From Acinetobacter pittii (GTDB lineage: Bacteria > Pseudomonadota > Gammaproteobacteria > Pseudomonadales > Moraxellaceae), in contig NZ_CP139286.1 of NCBI RefSeq assembly GCF_034067285.1, positions 2,728,001 to 2,792,000 on the forward strand: 64,000 bases of DNA. Reading direction: 5' to 3'. Positions 45,743 to 55,301 of this stretch are shown here, in pieces. Below the pieces are notes generated by a model, which had not been told where the DNA came from, made no database searches, and worked only from the letters and a program-made list of their open reading frames with translations. The position numbers and the translations under genes are program-made. Positions within the stretch are counted from its first letter, which is position 1. The number at the start of each line of letters is the position of its first letter.

Positions 45743-48700
45743 TTATTTTAGCATCACGCCAAAGCCATAATCATAAGACCACGTAGGTACTTCATCTCTA
45801 TTATAAGGTGTTAAAGATATACGGCAGCCTTGCTCATTGGCAATTTGGTACTCATAACAATAATCTTTCATTTGTTGTGGATCGAGAGCTAACCATGCTT
45901 GTGATTTAGCAGGAATTTCTTCGAACTTCACTTGGTCCCATATCAAACCATATTTTGGATATTTTAAAGTTTTAGTCGCTTTTTCATCAAAACCATAAAC
46001 TTGTTTTTTAACAATCAAGGTATCAGTCCACTCAAACATATAGGTTTCTTGATAATTACGTTCACGTAAAGGCGTTAAATTATAAATATTCTCTGTCATG
46101 ATACTTGCATCTACATCCGACCGAGAAAATAACTGCTCCCCTTGATCATTAAAAAAATTTTGGCAAAAACTTCCTATTTGTTGGTCATCATGTTTTGCAA
46201 ATAAACAATTTACTTGATCAAAACGCAGTCGGGCGTTAATAACTAATTGGGATTGCTGATCCCACGGTAAAAGCTCGCTTAAGTCTTGAGATGAATAAGT
46301 TGATGTTACAGATGAACCATATCCTTCATAGCCAGGGTATACAAATACGGGGCGACGTTGCTTACTTTGTTGCTTAAGTTTTTCAATATCACGTCGTTCA
46401 CAATAACGATAATTCCACTGCGGAATCATAATATTGGGTTGCTGTACTTTTTCTAAGCGATGACGATTCACTCGGCCAGCCGTTTGTACAATTGACTGTA
46501 CACTTGATGCATCAATGATAGCCCAATCAAAATCATGATCTCGCCCCACTTCTTCCACTGGTGTTGCAATCACAATAAATGGAATATTTAGAGAATTAGA
46601 TTTTTGAATGAGGTCAATCATTTCATCATCTTGCTCGATCTGCTCATTACCAGTTTTTCTTTTTTTACCGTCTTTATGACGTGTTAAAAGCTGATCTAAA
46701 CGTTGCTCTTTATAAAATCTTGAGATCAGCCAATCATTCGCATGATAACAAGCTACTTTTGCCTCAGGTAAATGATCTGATAAAAATTGGGCAAGTCGAA
46801 TTGCATGTTTAATATTGGCAACCCGTATAAGCCCCAAAGAAATTTTCTTTTCGGTCTTTTTAAAATTCCATGCATGCTCTTGATGAAGTTGCTTCACTGC
46901 TTCTAATACCGACTGTTTCCACGATAAAACTGTAGTTTCAGGTACCGAAAGCAACTGAGCCAGTCGATAAGTAGGCTTAGAGAGTAAGTGAACTTGTAAA
47001 TTATCTAAATGCTTTTGGTAGTTTGTATTAAATTCTGATTTTTGATTTGATCGTTCTAACCAAACCTGCGGTTTAAGCTCATTATCAATAATCGCAATGA
47101 TTGATTTTTTTTCGGTACCATAAAGGGCTGCCCGCATCTGCATACCCGACTCAAAAGCCCGATGAATTGTTTTGGCAACTGTAAGTGATAAGGTTGCCGA
47201 CGAACAAATAACGTTTCGACCATACATTGCAGCTAACTGAACTAAACGTAAAACAGCGATCAATGCTTTAGGTTCATAGCCATCAACTTCATCTAAAATC
47301 AAGTCGCTACTCATCACTCTAAGTAATGCTTTAACGTGATGTCCTTGTCTATGTGGTTCACCCGCTGCAATCAGATAATCAATGGTTGAAACTAATAATG
47401 GCGAAGCAAGGATGGTCGTTTCTTTTTGGTCTAAAACTTTACGTCCATTTTTTTCAACCGTAAATAATGGATGTAACCATTCAGGTAAATCGCAGTCCTC
47501 ACCCCAAGCATCAAAAATAGGCTCTGGATGATTTTCATCTTCATCAACGAACTCAATTTTCTCTTTACTTTGATCGAATAAAGTCTGAGTAACAGTATCT
47601 CCAATAATAACGGCGATTTCATCTTCAGATAAATTCATCGACGTTTTAAGTGCATGCCCAGTTTGCAAAGTTAGAGAGCGCAAATTAAGTGCAATCGCTA
47701 GTCTTGGATCATCTGGTCGTAAAGTACACGCAGCTCGTAAATTCATGCGGGTTTTACCACTTCCTGTCCCTGCAATGTTGAATACCAATGCTGGCGTTTC
47801 AGGATGCTTCTGTATATTTTTTTGCAATGCATTTGCTGCGATATTTTGCCATTGGAAACGTGGGTGAGTTGTTGGCTGGCAAATGTATTCAACCGTTTGT
47901 TCAGATAAGCCAGATAAACTCAAATCAATCATCATTTGAACTGCGATTCGTGAAGCCCGATCACCCACTTGGTGTAAATGCCATTCTAGTGGCTGATCTT
48001 GTAATTTGGCTTTCTTGTCTTGGTCTATAGTTTTAAGCTTTGTATTTGCAAATAACGATACATTTTCAGGTTTTTGCAAAGAATACTGTTGTGCCGAGAC
48101 AATATGATCGGCATGAATCAGAGCTGCTCGTGAATGTAGTGCTAAGGCTTTCCAGTACAAAAGCTGGTCTGTTTTTTGTTTCGATATTAATGCAGTTAAA
48201 CGCTGCATACGTTTTTGATGGCTTTTAAAAATAGAGTCTGGCAACTCACCTGCACAGCTCATTTGTTCACGGCTTGGAACCAATGTCCGGACATGATTTT
48301 CATAGTGAGGTAAGGCTAATGGATCATTTTTTAAAGTTTCTTCAACTCCTAATAAACCATGATGTGTAACAACCAAATAATCGACTGCTTCTAATTCATT
48401 TTGGATTCCCTGTTCTATTTCTTGTCGATCACCTAAAGTAAATTTATCTAAACCTTTACCTAAATTCTTCCAAGCCAGCTGCCAGTCCCACCCATTTTTT
48501 CTGAGTTGTTGTAATAGTTTTAAAGACAGCCATTCATGTCGAATGTCATCTCTAATTTTCTGCCCTGCCATGTCTGGACTTAATTTTTTCTGAAAATGTT
48601 GTGAGGCCTTTCCAATATCATGCATGTCCCCTGCTGCACCTGCCAACAAGCTACTTACTTTGACCCATTCATCTAGCATTAGTAGTTTTTGTTGTTTCTT

Positions 48701-48979
48701 CGTTGAAGCCACTGGATATGCACCATCGTGTGCAAATTTATGTTTTGCTCCTACAACCCAAGCCAGCTTCATTCTTCGTACACCAAAATTAATGTAAGCA
48801 GCTACCGCAGTTTGTCGGGTGGCTACTTTTTTTAATGCACTACGAATTTCTTTTAAGCCGTCCATTGTCATTGGTGCTTGCCAAGACGAATGTCCTGTAC
48901 GAATAGCATAGCTATCCAAAATTGCTCTTGTTTTCTTTAAAGCTCTTTTTTCACAAGCCGAGATAAAAATGACATGCAT
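45743..48979 (-). CDS. cas3: Cas2-Cas3 fusion nuclease-helicase of type I-F CRISPR
   Basis: 1078 residues. Residues 1-95 are a Cas2 domain (MHVIFISACEKRALKKTR, then WVVGAKHKF), the fusion that marks type I-F. An HD nuclease follows (GDMHDIGKASQHFQ, H120-D121; later THHG near 205), then an SF2 helicase with Walker A GTGSGKT at 404-410, DEVD at 563-566 and motif VI-like QTAGRVNRHR. It degrades the DNA that Cascade marks and takes part in spacer acquisition with Cas1. Unusually, the gene is on the opposite strand from the other cas genes and downstream of array 1, about 125 bp from its last repeat. Confidence 0.96.
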   Translation of the reverse strand: MHVIFISACEKRALKKTRAILDSYAIRTGHSSWQAPMTMDGLKEIRSALKKVATRQTAVAAYINFGVRRMKLAWVVGAKHKFAHDGAYPVASTKKQQKLLMLDEWVKVSSLLAGAAGDMHDIGKASQHFQKKLSPDMAGQKIRDDIRHEWLSLKLLQQLRKNGWDWQLAWKNLGKGLDKFTLGDRQEIEQGIQNELEAVDYLVVTHHGLLGVEETLKNDPLALPHYENHVRTLVPSREQMSCAGELPDSIFKSHQKRMQRLTALISKQKTDQLLYWKALALHSRAALIHADHIVSAQQYSLQKPENVSLFANTKLKTIDQDKKAKLQDQPLEWHLHQVGDRASRIAVQMMIDLSLSGLSEQTVEYICQPTTHPRFQWQNIAANALQKNIQKHPETPALVFNIAGTGSGKTRMNLRAACTLRPDDPRLAIALNLRSLTLQTGHALKTSMNLSEDEIAVIIGDTVTQTLFDQSKEKIEFVDEDENHPEPIFDAWGEDCDLPEWLHPLFTVEKNGRKVLDQKETTILASPLLVSTIDYLIAAGEPHRQGHHVKALLRVMSSDLILDEVDGYEPKALIAVLRLVQLAAMYGRNVICSSATLSLTVAKTIHRAFESGMQMRAALYGTEKKSIIAIIDNELKPQVWLERSNQKSEFNTNYQKHLDNLQVHLLSKPTYRLAQLLSVPETTVLSWKQSVLEAVKQLHQEHAWNFKKTEKKISLGLIRVANIKHAIRLAQFLSDHLPEAKVACYHANDWLISRFYKEQRLDQLLTRHKDGKKRKTGNEQIEQDDEMIDLIQKSNSLNIPFIVIATPVEEVGRDHDFDWAIIDASSVQSIVQTAGRVNRHRLEKVQQPNIMIPQWNYRYCERRDIEKLKQQSKQRRPVFVYPGYEGYGSSVTSTYSSQDLSELLPWDQQSQLVINARLRFDQVNCLFAKHDDQQIGSFCQNFFNDQGEQLFSRSDVDASIMTENIYNLTPLRERNYQETYMFEWTDTLIVKKQVYGFDEKATKTLKYPKYGLIWDQVKFEEIPAKSQAWLALDPQQMKDYCYEYQIANEQGCRISLTPYNRDEVPTWSYDYGFGVMLK

Positions 48980-49103
48980 AGTTTATTGTTAAAGTTTAAA
49001 TGTTATAAAAATATAATCTTTTGTTTTAAAAAGAGAAAGTTTTTATCAGCTTAATACTGCCTTTTAACGACAAAATACGACGTCTTAAATTTTGAAAGGA
49101 AAA

Positions 49104-50211
49104 TTTTTAAATCATCTAGGCGATGACGAACATGGATGAGCTTAAACGCCTCGTGGAGTCGGTTTTCTAAATCATCTATGCGATGAATAATGGTACATAA
49201 CCCTCTGGCACCGCCTGAGCTTTTTTCTAAATCATCTAGGCGATGAATAACTTTCGCCAAACTGCAAAGTGAGTGATTGAGATTTTCTAAATCATCTATG
49301 CGATAAACAACATACCAGTGCCGGCACATTAGTTTTATTTGAATTTCTAAATCATCTATACGATGAATAACCAATGAAACCCACCCAATTTATCAAAGAC
49401 CACTTTCTAAATCATCTAGGCGATGAAAAACACTTTACTACGGGTTTTATGAGCTTGCATTTTTTTCTAAATCATCTATGCGATGAATAACTTGATGAGC
49501 CAGATTCATATACATGGGAGCATTTTCTAAATCATCTATGCGATGAATAACCCAGACTCGAACCGCATCCGGCAACTTGTGGCTTTCTAAATCATCTATG
49601 CGATGAATAACTCCACTTCATGAGGCTGAATAGATCTTACATTTTTCTAAATCATCTATGCGATGAATAACCTTACACCGGACGAAATCCGCGACGTCTG
49701 GAATTTCTAAATCATCTATGCGATGAATAACGAATCTTGATATAACCCCTTAATGCATATGTATTTCTAAATCATCTATGCGATGAATAACGCTTGTACG
49801 GCCGCCTCGTTGTTCCCCTTTTCTTTCTAAATCATCTATGCGATGAATAACAAGTAAGTCGTTATTTCGACCCATGCATTGATTTTCTAAATCATCTATG
49901 CGATGAATAACATCAATCTGTACCGGCTGGCACTTCTATTCAATTTCTAAATCATCTATGCGATGAATAACTTTTTGGCAGTTGAATACAATACTCATAG
50001 CCATTTCTAAATCATCTATGCGATGAATAACTATAGGAATTGATTTAGCTGAAGGTCTAGATTTTTCTAAATCATCTATGCGATGAATAACTGGGTTAAT
50101 CATCTTTTGAGTGCCCGGCTTAATTTCTAAATCATCTATGCGATGAATAACAGGCAGCTAATGCAACTACTGTCGGGGCGGAATTTCTAAATCATCTATG
50201 CGATGAATAAC
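49104..50211 (-). CRISPR. CRISPR array 1, 19 repeats, type I-F
   Basis: Nineteen 28-nt repeats at an exact 60-bp period give 18 spacers of 32 nt. Read on the minus strand the main repeat is GTTAT-TCATC-GCATA-GATGA-TTTAGAAA: 5' part, stem, five-base loop, stem, 8-nt handle. The leader is at the right-hand end (50212 onward). Repeats near it are uniform, while those at the left end (49104-49411) carry changes such as a GCCTA loop and a GTTCG 5' part, as expected for the older end. Transcription would run towards cas2-3. Confidence 0.97.
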
Positions 50212-50263
50212 TAGAGCTAAGTAAAAACAAAACTCTTAAAAACAATAATATAAAGTTTTAATG
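50212..50263 (-). promoter_or_regulatory. leader of CRISPR array 1
   Basis: Read on the minus strand, the 52 nt before the first repeat match the leader of array 2 almost throughout: a CATTAAAAC-like start, a TATATT/TATAAT hexamer, then GAGTTTTGTTTT and a final CTCTA. The region from here to 50489 is shared with the promoter of the plus-strand cas operon. Confidence 0.85.
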
Positions 50264-50340
50264 AATCAAAAACCTTCAAAATAGAAGAATAAATATAATC
50301 TATTGAATTACATTAATTTTTCTAATTTTTTAAAATTTAA

Positions 50341-50377
50341 CCTAATCGTCTTAGGCTAAATTTATAGAGCTTATAAT
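50341..50377 (+). promoter_or_regulatory. candidate promoter and operator of the cas8f operon
   Basis: A TATAAT hexamer at 50372 has a perfect inverted repeat CCTAA-TCGTC-TTAGG (50341-50355) where the -35 element would be. A regulator binding there could switch the operon. No clear -35 consensus is visible, which would suit a regulated promoter. Confidence 0.4.
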
Positions 50378-50489
50378 ATTTCCCTCCAATTGTCTCTACG
50401 ACTTAATTTGTCGCAGATCTCTGCTTCAACACTTTCATTTTTCAAATAATGTGTTAAAAATTGGCTAGATAACAAAAACGGGGAAGATA

Positions 50490-51656
50490 ATGCCTGAACC
50501 ACAAACTGATATTTTTATAAACGCTTTAGAAGAATCGGTACACTTTAGTTTAAAGACGATTAATTCCAATATTGAAAAAGGTGGGATTCGTTTAAGTAAA
50601 CAACAAGCACTTGATTTACCCTATCTCAGTGCTCGAACTTTATTAAATGAAGACTTCCTTATTCCCACTGACTATCAGGCAAATGCAGGTAAAACGGCTT
50701 CTATTTTTAAAGTCGTAAAAGCTGCCATGATTGATAATGATATCAGTTCAGAAGATGCTGAGTTTCAACAACAAGTGGAACAGCTCAAGCCATCCATTTC
50801 ATCTATTTTTAATGAGCCGTATCAAGCAGGTACAGAAAACATTGATATTCGTATTCGCCAGCTTTTAATTCCAAAAAATGGTGAATACGTTTCAGTAAGC
50901 CCACTTACTGCTGCTGGTGTAAATTATCTGGTGAACCAAGAAGTTGATACTGTAAATGAATTACGCAAAGAAAAAGACAGTGAGTTTAACCGCATTCAAA
51001 CTGCTGTTTTTGGCATAGGCGGAGCCAATCCACAGAATGTGGGAAGCCTCGTTCGTTCAATGCAACGCCCTATTACAGTTGACGCTCCTCAAGCAAGTGA
51101 AAAAGTACGCCAAGCATTAGCGATTTTCTATAACGGATTTACGATACGTCTATCCCGCAAAATAAAACTGCTTAATGGAACTAAACGGGCAAAAGAAGCA
51201 ATTAAAGAGTGGTCAGAAATTTTAAATCGCCAACTTGTTATTACTGCAACGAATAATATTCAAAATTGGCATGATCTCGAGATTTTCGCTCCTTCTACTA
51301 ATCGAGATGTACGAGATCAGGAAGTTATTTTCCTCAATATCCTTGCTAAAGATGTATTAAGACAAGCGACTTTCCAAAAAAATATTTTAGAAGAAGCTGA
51401 AGCAATTCTACCAAGTATGGAAGAGATTGAGCGCCCTTCATTTTGGGTTCATCCGAGCCTTTCGTTTGTTTTACAAGGTTTGATTGATCCAGAACTAAGA
51501 GATGATAACTGGAGAATAAAGTTCTCAGATTATCTGGCTAGAAAAATTACCAATGAAACGTTTGATATAGAAATAAATAATGAAACTGTATCAATTAGCC
51601 TAGATAGTAATTCAGAAGGTTATATCGCCCGCCGCTTACGGGAGATTGTTCGATGA
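50490..51656 (+). CDS. csy1: Cas8f (Csy1)-like large subunit of type I-F Cascade, short form
   Basis: 388 residues; Pseudomonas Csy1 is about 434. Overall similarity to the textbook protein is low by eye, but the central stretch TAVFGIGGANPQNVGSLVRSM matches the Csy1-type G-G-x-x-PQN-x-x-x-L segment, and the gene occupies the cas8f place, overlapping cas5f by 4 bp. Cas8f binds the crRNA 5' handle and recognises the PAM. The ribosome-binding site is GGGGAAG. The main uncertainty is how far this is from standard Cas8f1; it may mark a distinct I-F lineage. Confidence 0.78.
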   Translation: MPEPQTDIFINALEESVHFSLKTINSNIEKGGIRLSKQQALDLPYLSARTLLNEDFLIPTDYQANAGKTASIFKVVKAAMIDNDISSEDAEFQQQVEQLKPSISSIFNEPYQAGTENIDIRIRQLLIPKNGEYVSVSPLTAAGVNYLVNQEVDTVNELRKEKDSEFNRIQTAVFGIGGANPQNVGSLVRSMQRPITVDAPQASEKVRQALAIFYNGFTIRLSRKIKLLNGTKRAKEAIKEWSEILNRQLVITATNNIQNWHDLEIFAPSTNRDVRDQEVIFLNILAKDVLRQATFQKNILEEAEAILPSMEEIERPSFWVHPSLSFVLQGLIDPELRDDNWRIKFSDYLARKITNETFDIEINNETVSISLDSNSEGYIARRLREIVR

Positions 51657-52537
51657 GTCGTTATGTCGTTATTCCTCGTATGCGAGTACAAAATGCAAAT
51701 ATGCAAACCAATGGCGTTTTATTAGGTGGTGTACCTTTGTTTGCAGCCAATATGTTTGCACATCATTTAGCAAGACAATTAGGCACTCAAGAAGAAGGCA
51801 TTATCTATATTCATCATGACCAACAGCGTTTAGGTGGGCAAGCCTATGGCCGCTTCACTCCTGCTCAACGTCGTGGTGCCGTGTTTATTGGTAAAAAGGA
51901 CTATTCTTCTAAAAATAAATATGCGTTGTCTTTACAACCAACTGCATCTTGTCACTTAGAGTTTAGCCTTGTTATCAAATTTTCTAGCTCTCGGATTAGT
52001 CCTGAAAAACTAACAAACATACTTAAACGTAGCCGTTTTGCTGGCGGACAAATTATCGAGTTTTTAGAAATTACGACGCATGCTGAAAATGAATTAGAAG
52101 TAGCCCTAAAGAAAATCAAAACTGGATTTGCCATTTTAGATCGACAAGATTTGCTTATTGAATATCAGCAACGTAAACAAATTAATCGAGTTCAGGCATT
52201 TACCCAACTGTTGGCATTAAAAGCAGATGCGCTTAGAACTTTCTTTAATGACCAAAATTTAAGTTGGATATCGGCAACTAATTTGGGGTACGCCCTACTT
52301 GAGCCACTCACAGACCAACGAGCTGGTATTCGCCAAGCACAAGATCAGGAAACTACAGCACATGCCTATGCAGAACCGCTGACTGGCATTGTTCAGTATT
52401 TTTCTTTAGGCGAGATTCTAAGGAAAAATACTGAGGCTGAGGATGACTCTTGGCATAACTTGCAAAAATTATTGTGGACCTACCACTGGCCGCAAGAAGA
52501 CATTTTTCTTTTAAAACAAAATTGCATCAATGCATAA
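51653..52537 (+). CDS. csy2: Cas5f (Csy2)
   Basis: 294 residues. The N-terminus YVVIPRMRVQNANMQTNGVLLGGVPLFAANMFAHHLAR fits Csy2 (the LPRLxIQNAN pattern). Later come RSRFAGGQIIEF, LKKIKTGFAILDRQDLL, and TAHAYAEPLTGIVQYFSLGEIL, which correspond to the GG, GFAL and F-x-E-x-L-x-LGE segments of the family. Cas5f binds the 5' end of the crRNA with Cas8f. It overlaps cas8f by 4 bp (ATGA), so translation is probably coupled. Confidence 0.88.
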   Translation: MSRYVVIPRMRVQNANMQTNGVLLGGVPLFAANMFAHHLARQLGTQEEGIIYIHHDQQRLGGQAYGRFTPAQRRGAVFIGKKDYSSKNKYALSLQPTASCHLEFSLVIKFSSSRISPEKLTNILKRSRFAGGQIIEFLEITTHAENELEVALKKIKTGFAILDRQDLLIEYQQRKQINRVQAFTQLLALKADALRTFFNDQNLSWISATNLGYALLEPLTDQRAGIRQAQDQETTAHAYAEPLTGIVQYFSLGEILRKNTEAEDDSWHNLQKLLWTYHWPQEDIFLLKQNCINA

Positions 52538-52566
52538 CTCACTTTTAAACATAAGGATTTTTTCAC

Positions 52567-53628
52567 ATGACAATTTTTAAGAAATTACCAGGTAGCCTTT
52601 CTTTACAACGTGGCACAGTAGTGAGTGACGGGGCATTTTTTAATTTATTTGAAGATGGTAAACAAGAACCTTTACATGTGATGTATCACGGGATTCGAGG
52701 AACTCAAAACGTAGCAGGAAACAAAGAAAAAGGGGCTGCAACAGGCAACTCACTTGCTCGTGAAGTCACCAATATTCAGCTTACCGAATCTGCAAAATTA
52801 CAACCTAAAGCGAAACTTTTGGTGAAATGGGATTTCCGTTTTATTGACTTGAGCTATGTACTATTTGCAAGTGCGTCTAAAGCTGGTGCTGACAAAACCG
52901 AAGAATATAATTTCCGCCAAGCTTTCTTAGATTTTGTAAATCGCGCCAAAGAAAGCGATGGACTAAAAGAAGTTGTGCGTCGTTATGTACGTAATATTGT
53001 TAATGGCCGTTGGTTATGGCGCAACCGCATTGTCGCTGAAAGTATTACCATTCAAGTGACTGCTCAAGACTACCCTGAAACATTTAGCTTTGATGCTCTT
53101 TCTTATAATCTTAAAAGTTTTGATCAACCATCTGAACAAGAACAAAAATTAGCAGACATTTTGTTAAAAGGAATTACTGGCGAATCCACAAGTGCTGCAT
53201 TGCATATTGAAGCAATTGTTGACTTCGGAATGGGCGGTGTAGAAGTTTTCCCTTCTCAAAATTACTTAGAAGATAAACCAAAAGGTTTCTCTCGATCTCT
53301 ATATCAATTAACACCGAAAAAACCAGACCACAAAGCAAATGACAACCAATATCTGGGTCAAGCTGCATTACGTGACCAAAAAATTGGAAATGCACTAAGA
53401 ACAATTGATACTTGGTATCCACTATTTAAAGAAAACGATGAAAAGCCAATTGCAGTAGAACCTAACGGTGCAAACCTAGAGGGACAGATTTTCTATCGCG
53501 TAGGTAAAGATAAAGTTTCTGCATTCGATATTTTGAAAGAAATTGATGAACTGGATGTAAACAGCGAAAAAGGTATGTTCTTGATTGCGTGTTTAATTCG
53601 TGGTGGCGTGTACTCCGAGGGTGAATAA
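52567..53628 (+). CDS. csy3: Cas7f (Csy3) backbone subunit
   Basis: 353 residues, the usual Csy3 length. Recognisable segments are LPGSLSLQRGTVVSDGAFFNLF, NGRWLWRNRIVAESITIQV, VEVFPSQNYLEDKPKGFSRSLYQL and AALRDQKIGNALRTIDTWY. Six copies of Cas7f coat the spacer part of the crRNA in the I-F complex. AAGGA precedes the start, 29 bp after cas5f, and its stop codon overlaps the cas6f start (TAATG). Confidence 0.95.
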   Translation: MTIFKKLPGSLSLQRGTVVSDGAFFNLFEDGKQEPLHVMYHGIRGTQNVAGNKEKGAATGNSLAREVTNIQLTESAKLQPKAKLLVKWDFRFIDLSYVLFASASKAGADKTEEYNFRQAFLDFVNRAKESDGLKEVVRRYVRNIVNGRWLWRNRIVAESITIQVTAQDYPETFSFDALSYNLKSFDQPSEQEQKLADILLKGITGESTSAALHIEAIVDFGMGGVEVFPSQNYLEDKPKGFSRSLYQLTPKKPDHKANDNQYLGQAALRDQKIGNALRTIDTWYPLFKENDEKPIAVEPNGANLEGQIFYRVGKDKVSAFDILKEIDELDVNSEKGMFLIACLIRGGVYSEGE

Positions 53629-54239
53629 TGATGGATGCCAATTACTATCTGGATATCCGTGTTCTTGAATCATCAGATGATACGGATTTAAAACTTGGTC
53701 ATATTCGTAATCAAATTTACACCGTGATTCATGGTGCATTTCGGAAACTACCTGCGCATTACGCACTTGCGTTAGAAATATCCGATAAATTGAAAGCGAA
53801 GCAGGAACAGTTTGAGAAAAAATATGGTCGTTCGGCTAAATCTAACTTTGATATTTTGCGAATTTTTGCAGAAAAACAGGATGAGTTAGATGAGTTAATC
53901 GAGGCAATTAAAGGACACTGGAAAATTCGCGACTATACCGTTTTAGGTGTCGCAATTCCTGTTCCTACTGCCAAAATTTCTGGTTGGAAAAGTTATCGAA
54001 AGTTTCGTATTCCAACCCTGAAAGCTGAACGTACCAAGCTTTCTCATCAAAATGAACCTTTAAGAGATAGACGCTTAAAAACTGCCAAAGGAATGCCCTT
54101 CTTTCAGGTAGTCAGCAGTACAGGTCATGGTTTTACAGTCATTATTGATGTTCAGGAGAGTGAAAACGCCGGATACGGGCTGCCCGATAGCTATGGACTT
54201 GCCCGTAAGGAAAGTCCTTTTGCCCTACCCGTTTTTTAA
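53628..54239 (+). CDS. csy4: Cas6f (Csy4) crRNA endonuclease
   Basis: 203 residues. Opens with YYLDIRVLE as in Csy4; the catalytic histidine is H35 (YTVIHGAFRK), equivalent to H29 of the Pseudomonas enzyme. A basic region LKAERTKLSHQNEPLRDRRLKTAKGMPF matches the arginine-rich helix that binds the repeat stem, and the C-terminal GYGLPDSYGLARKESPFALPVF fits the family end. It cuts each repeat at the base of the hairpin, leaving TTTAGAAA as the 5' handle, and stays bound to the stem. Confidence 0.93.
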   Translation: MMDANYYLDIRVLESSDDTDLKLGHIRNQIYTVIHGAFRKLPAHYALALEISDKLKAKQEQFEKKYGRSAKSNFDILRIFAEKQDELDELIEAIKGHWKIRDYTVLGVAIPVPTAKISGWKSYRKFRIPTLKAERTKLSHQNEPLRDRRLKTAKGMPFFQVVSSTGHGFTVIIDVQESENAGYGLPDSYGLARKESPFALPVF

Positions 54240-54250
54240 GGAAATATAAT

Positions 54251-55204
54251 ATGAGTCAACTCCGTCAAGAACGCAGCCGCCCACTTATGCTTTCAAAACG
54301 TGCCTGCGTTTTTTATTTAGAAAAAGTTCGTGTCGTTTTAAAAGATGATCGAATTGTTTACTTGACGAAGAACTCACAGCCTGTGGAATATTTTTATAAT
54401 ATTCCAGAGAAAAACACAGCCTTTTTACTCCTTGGCAAAGGCAGTTCATTAACAGATGCAGCTGCCAGACGTTTAGCAGAATCTAATGTCATGGTTGGGT
54501 TTTGCGGTTCTGGCGGTTCCCCTTTATTTTCATCATTAGACTTAACATTTTTAGCACCCCAAAGTGAATACCGCCCCACTGAATATATGCAAATTTGGAT
54601 GAGAGCGTGGTTAGAAGATGACGCACGTTTACTCATGGCAAAAATATTATTACTTGAACGTATTGCCCTCGTATCACAATCATGGAAGAAGAATTTTGAT
54701 TTGATTCAATCTGGTATTTATATTGATGAAAATGCTTTAAATACGTTTAAACAAGATATTGATCGCTCCGAAAATCAACAAGAATTACTCGCAGCCGAAG
54801 GACGTTGGGCCAAAACATTATACAAGCAACTTGCTAAAGGCTTAGGAGTTGATTTTATTCGTGATGAAGGAAAAAACTCTCATGACACTATTGCTGATAT
54901 AGCCAACAGCTACCTCGATCATGGAAACTATATTGCTTATGGCTATGCGGCGGTTGCTTTAAATGGCATGGGAATTAGCTTTGCCCTACCTATTTTGCAC
55001 GGTAAAACACGACGCGGAGGTCTAGTCTTTGACTTAGCTGATCTAGTGAAAGATGCTTTTGTGATGCCACTCGCTTTTACATGTGCAGCAAAAGGATTAA
55101 ATCAAAAAGAATTCCGAATGCAGCTTATTGAAACATGCCAAGACCAAGATATTTTAGATTACATGTTTAGCTTCATTACTGACATATGTAGTAAAATTAA
55201 ATAA
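54251..55204 (+). CDS. cas1: Cas1 integrase (I-F type)
   Basis: 317 residues. Opens with PLMLSKRACVFYLEKVRVVLKDDRIVYL and has LLLGKGSSLTDAAARRLAESNVMVGFCGSGG. The active-site glutamate, histidine and aspartate regions are visible as LLAAEGRWAKTLYKQLA, LPILHGKTRRGG and FDLADLVKDAFVMPLAF. Cas1 with the Cas2 part of Cas2-3 inserts new spacers next to the leader. Here it is the last gene of the operon, 11 bp after cas6f with AAGGAA upstream and 97 bp before array 2. In standard I-F loci cas1 comes first, before cas2-3. Confidence 0.95.
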   Translation: MSQLRQERSRPLMLSKRACVFYLEKVRVVLKDDRIVYLTKNSQPVEYFYNIPEKNTAFLLLGKGSSLTDAAARRLAESNVMVGFCGSGGSPLFSSLDLTFLAPQSEYRPTEYMQIWMRAWLEDDARLLMAKILLLERIALVSQSWKKNFDLIQSGIYIDENALNTFKQDIDRSENQQELLAAEGRWAKTLYKQLAKGLGVDFIRDEGKNSHDTIADIANSYLDHGNYIAYGYAAVALNGMGISFALPILHGKTRRGGLVFDLADLVKDAFVMPLAFTCAAKGLNQKEFRMQLIETCQDQDILDYMFSFITDICSKIK

Positions 55205-55249
55205 AATCATACGCTTAACCCAAGTACCTCATAACGAAGTATTTTCACT

Positions 55250-55301
55250 CATTAAAAACTTATATAATTGATTTTAGGAGTTTTGTTTTAACTTAACTCT
55301 A
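55250..55301 (+). promoter_or_regulatory. leader of CRISPR array 2
   Basis: 52 nt between cas1 and the first repeat, matching the array 1 leader: CATTAAAAAC, TATAAT at 55263, GGAGTTTTGTTTTAACTT and a final CTCTA. Conservation this strong between two loci points to a shared signal for spacer integration and probably for transcription. Confidence 0.85.

Noticed and set aside
49051..49374. Open reading frame through array 1 with repeated HRIDDLE-like units
   Set aside because: The units are translations of the 28-nt CRISPR repeats at a 60-bp period; the frame exists only because the period is a multiple of three.
45743..55204. Possible CRISPR-associated transposon (I-F3)
   Set aside because: cas1 and a full cas2-3 are present, cas8f and cas5f are separate genes, and no tnsA, tnsB, tnsC or tniQ is visible.
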